Below are positions 14,353-15,383 of a stretch of 15,383 nt of DNA, piece after piece. Both the position numbers and the translations under genes were made by a program. The notes under the pieces were generated by a model. The model saw nothing but the letters and a program-made list of their open reading frames with translations, was not told the DNA's origin and made no database searches. Every line of letters begins with the position of its first letter. Position 1 is the first letter of the stretch. The stretch is from Parvularcula sp964484475 (GTDB taxonomy: Bacteria > Pseudomonadota > Alphaproteobacteria > Caulobacterales > Parvularculaceae), in the NCBI GenBank assembly GCA_964484475.1, contig CAZAFU010000066.1, positions 1-15,383 on the forward strand, given 5' to 3'.

Positions 14353-15357
14353 CTAGAACTTGCGCGCCAGGGTGACTGATCCGAACGACTGGATCTTGTT
14401 GTCTTCCTCGTATTCGGGCGACCTTGCGACGAAGGTCAGGGCCGCCTGGTAGGGGCCCCGCTGCACGGTCCCGCCAACCTGGAAGTCCGCGACGAAAACC
14501 CGGCTCGACAGCTGCGGGCCGTCGTCCCGGAAGAACGAGTTGTCGAGCACCATGTTGTGCGCGACCGCCCTGATGTCGCCACCGGCGAAGATATACCACG
14601 AGCCGCGGTCGGTCGGCGTGAAGTATGAGCTTCCCGTCAGGGCCGGGCGCACCCGGGGCGGCCCGAAACCGGTATCGAGGCCCGAGCCCCAGCGGAACTG
14701 CGCCCCACCACTCAAATGGGTCAGCCTGTTGCCGGCGGAGACGTTCATGTGTCCGATCACGTCGGCGTTCCTGCCGCCCAGTTCGAAGCTGTCGATCCGG
14801 TACTGGAGGTCGTAGTGCAGGTTCAGCAGCGGCTCGTTGCCGATCTGGTTGTCCCACCCCCTCGGGTCCGTGGACCTCGTGATGTTATGGGTGAACTCCT
14901 GGATCTCCTGGGCGAGCGCCACGGGCCCCACCGCTCCGATTTCGAGAGTGAAGACATCGAGCCGGTCGCGCTGCTGGATAGCCCAGGACGTGTCCGCAAA
15001 GACGATCCCGGCATAGGGGTGCTGGTCCGGCAGGGGTTCTGACGCGCGAATGTTGTCGGGCGTGTAGATGAGGTGGCCGGCCTTGTAGCCACGCCGCCGC
15101 TTCGCTTCGCCTTTCGGGCGGGGAAAGACGAGGTGCTCGGCCAGCCAGGCCGAAAACCCCTCGAGGTCCTTGGTCCCGCTCATGTAGCTCAGGACCGCGG
15201 CGCTCGAGTAGTTGTCGTCCTCGCGGGTGAGGCTGTCATTCTCGACGAGGAGCGACCAGGTCGCCCGATCGTCTTCGATAAGGGGCTGGGCGGCGGCGGT
15301 ACCGAGAAGGGCGGGCGCGATCAGGCTTGCGGAAACGAAAGCAAAAGGGAACTTCAT
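14353..15357 (-). CDS. LpxR-like outer-membrane lipid A deacylase
   Basis: A 334-residue outer-membrane protein of the DUF2219/LpxR family. In Salmonella, LpxR is a Ca2+-dependent enzyme that removes the 3'-acyloxyacyl chain of lipid A at the outer surface. A signal peptide (1-23, MKFPFAFVSASLIAPALLG, cleavage after AAA) is followed by the family hallmark LLVENDSLTREDDNYSSA (Asn40-Asp41), HPYAGIVF and QEFTHNI (His157, matching the catalytic His). GWDNQIGNEP follows, then barrel strands ending in a C-terminal Phe. I chose the ATG at 15357; a GTG immediately before it (15360) is equally possible. The gene is convergent with secG. Its promoter lies beyond or at the window edge. The family call is good; activity on this species' lipid A is inferred. 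Confidence 0.85.
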   Translation of the reverse strand: MKFPFAFVSASLIAPALLGTAAAQPLIEDDRATWSLLVENDSLTREDDNYSSAAVLSYMSGTKDLEGFSAWLAEHLVFPRPKGEAKRRRGYKAGHLIYTPDNIRASEPLPDQHPYAGIVFADTSWAIQQRDRLDVFTLEIGAVGPVALAQEIQEFTHNITRSTDPRGWDNQIGNEPLLNLHYDLQYRIDSFELGGRNADVIGHMNVSAGNRLTHLSGGAQFRWGSGLDTGFGPPRVRPALTGSSYFTPTDRGSWYIFAGGDIRAVAHNMVLDNSFFRDDGPQLSSRVFVADFQVGGTVQRGPYQAALTFVARSPEYEEDNKIQSFGSVTLARKF

Positions 15358-15383
15358 CACGTATTGACACTTCTGATTTCCTG

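Overview
This is a GC-rich chromosomal stretch whose gene families and order point to an alphaproteobacterium. A marine Caulobacterales/Parvularculales-type lineage is my best guess, but genus cannot be read from the window. Pointers are a LexA with a class-typical GTTC-N7-GTTC operator, a ppiD-trpE / trpGDC block, tpiA and secG close together, and very tight 1-4 nt gene overlaps.

Layout. Positions 1-54 hold the 5' part of a tRNA-Ser(UGA) on the minus strand. lexA follows on the minus strand (103-789), with a self-regulated promoter at 816-844. From 973 to 5453 on the plus strand lies a five-gene envelope/secretion cluster: a coiled-coil plus beta-barrel outer-membrane protein, an exported protein with 13 Asp-rich repeats, a small Asn-rich protein, a C39-type cysteine peptidase-like protein, and a small exported protein of unknown type. 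In composition this resembles the Pseudomonas Fap functional-amyloid system (FapF channel, FapC/FapB fibre proteins, FapD C39 peptidase), but gene order and the repeat chemistry differ. It is the most interesting part of the window.

From 5450 to 12058 on the minus strand runs ppiD - trpE - trpG - trpD - trpC, encoding a periplasmic folding factor followed by tryptophan-pathway enzymes. Most junctions are 4-nt stop/start overlaps. Between trpE and trpG a plus-strand exported divergent polysaccharide deacetylase gene (7858-8691) sits inside the operon. Its stop overlaps the trpE stop, and its start lies 13 bp from the trpG start.

From 12163 on the plus strand are tpiA, a membrane-anchored alpha/beta hydrolase gene and secG, joined by 1-4 nt overlaps. 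Convergent to secG, at the right edge on the minus strand, is an LpxR-like outer-membrane lipid A deacylase gene.

Overall the window mixes housekeeping genes (SOS control, Trp synthesis, glycolysis, Sec export) with envelope functions. The 973-5453 cluster looks like accessory material inserted between trpC and lexA. All functional calls come from reading translated motifs; no database search was possible.
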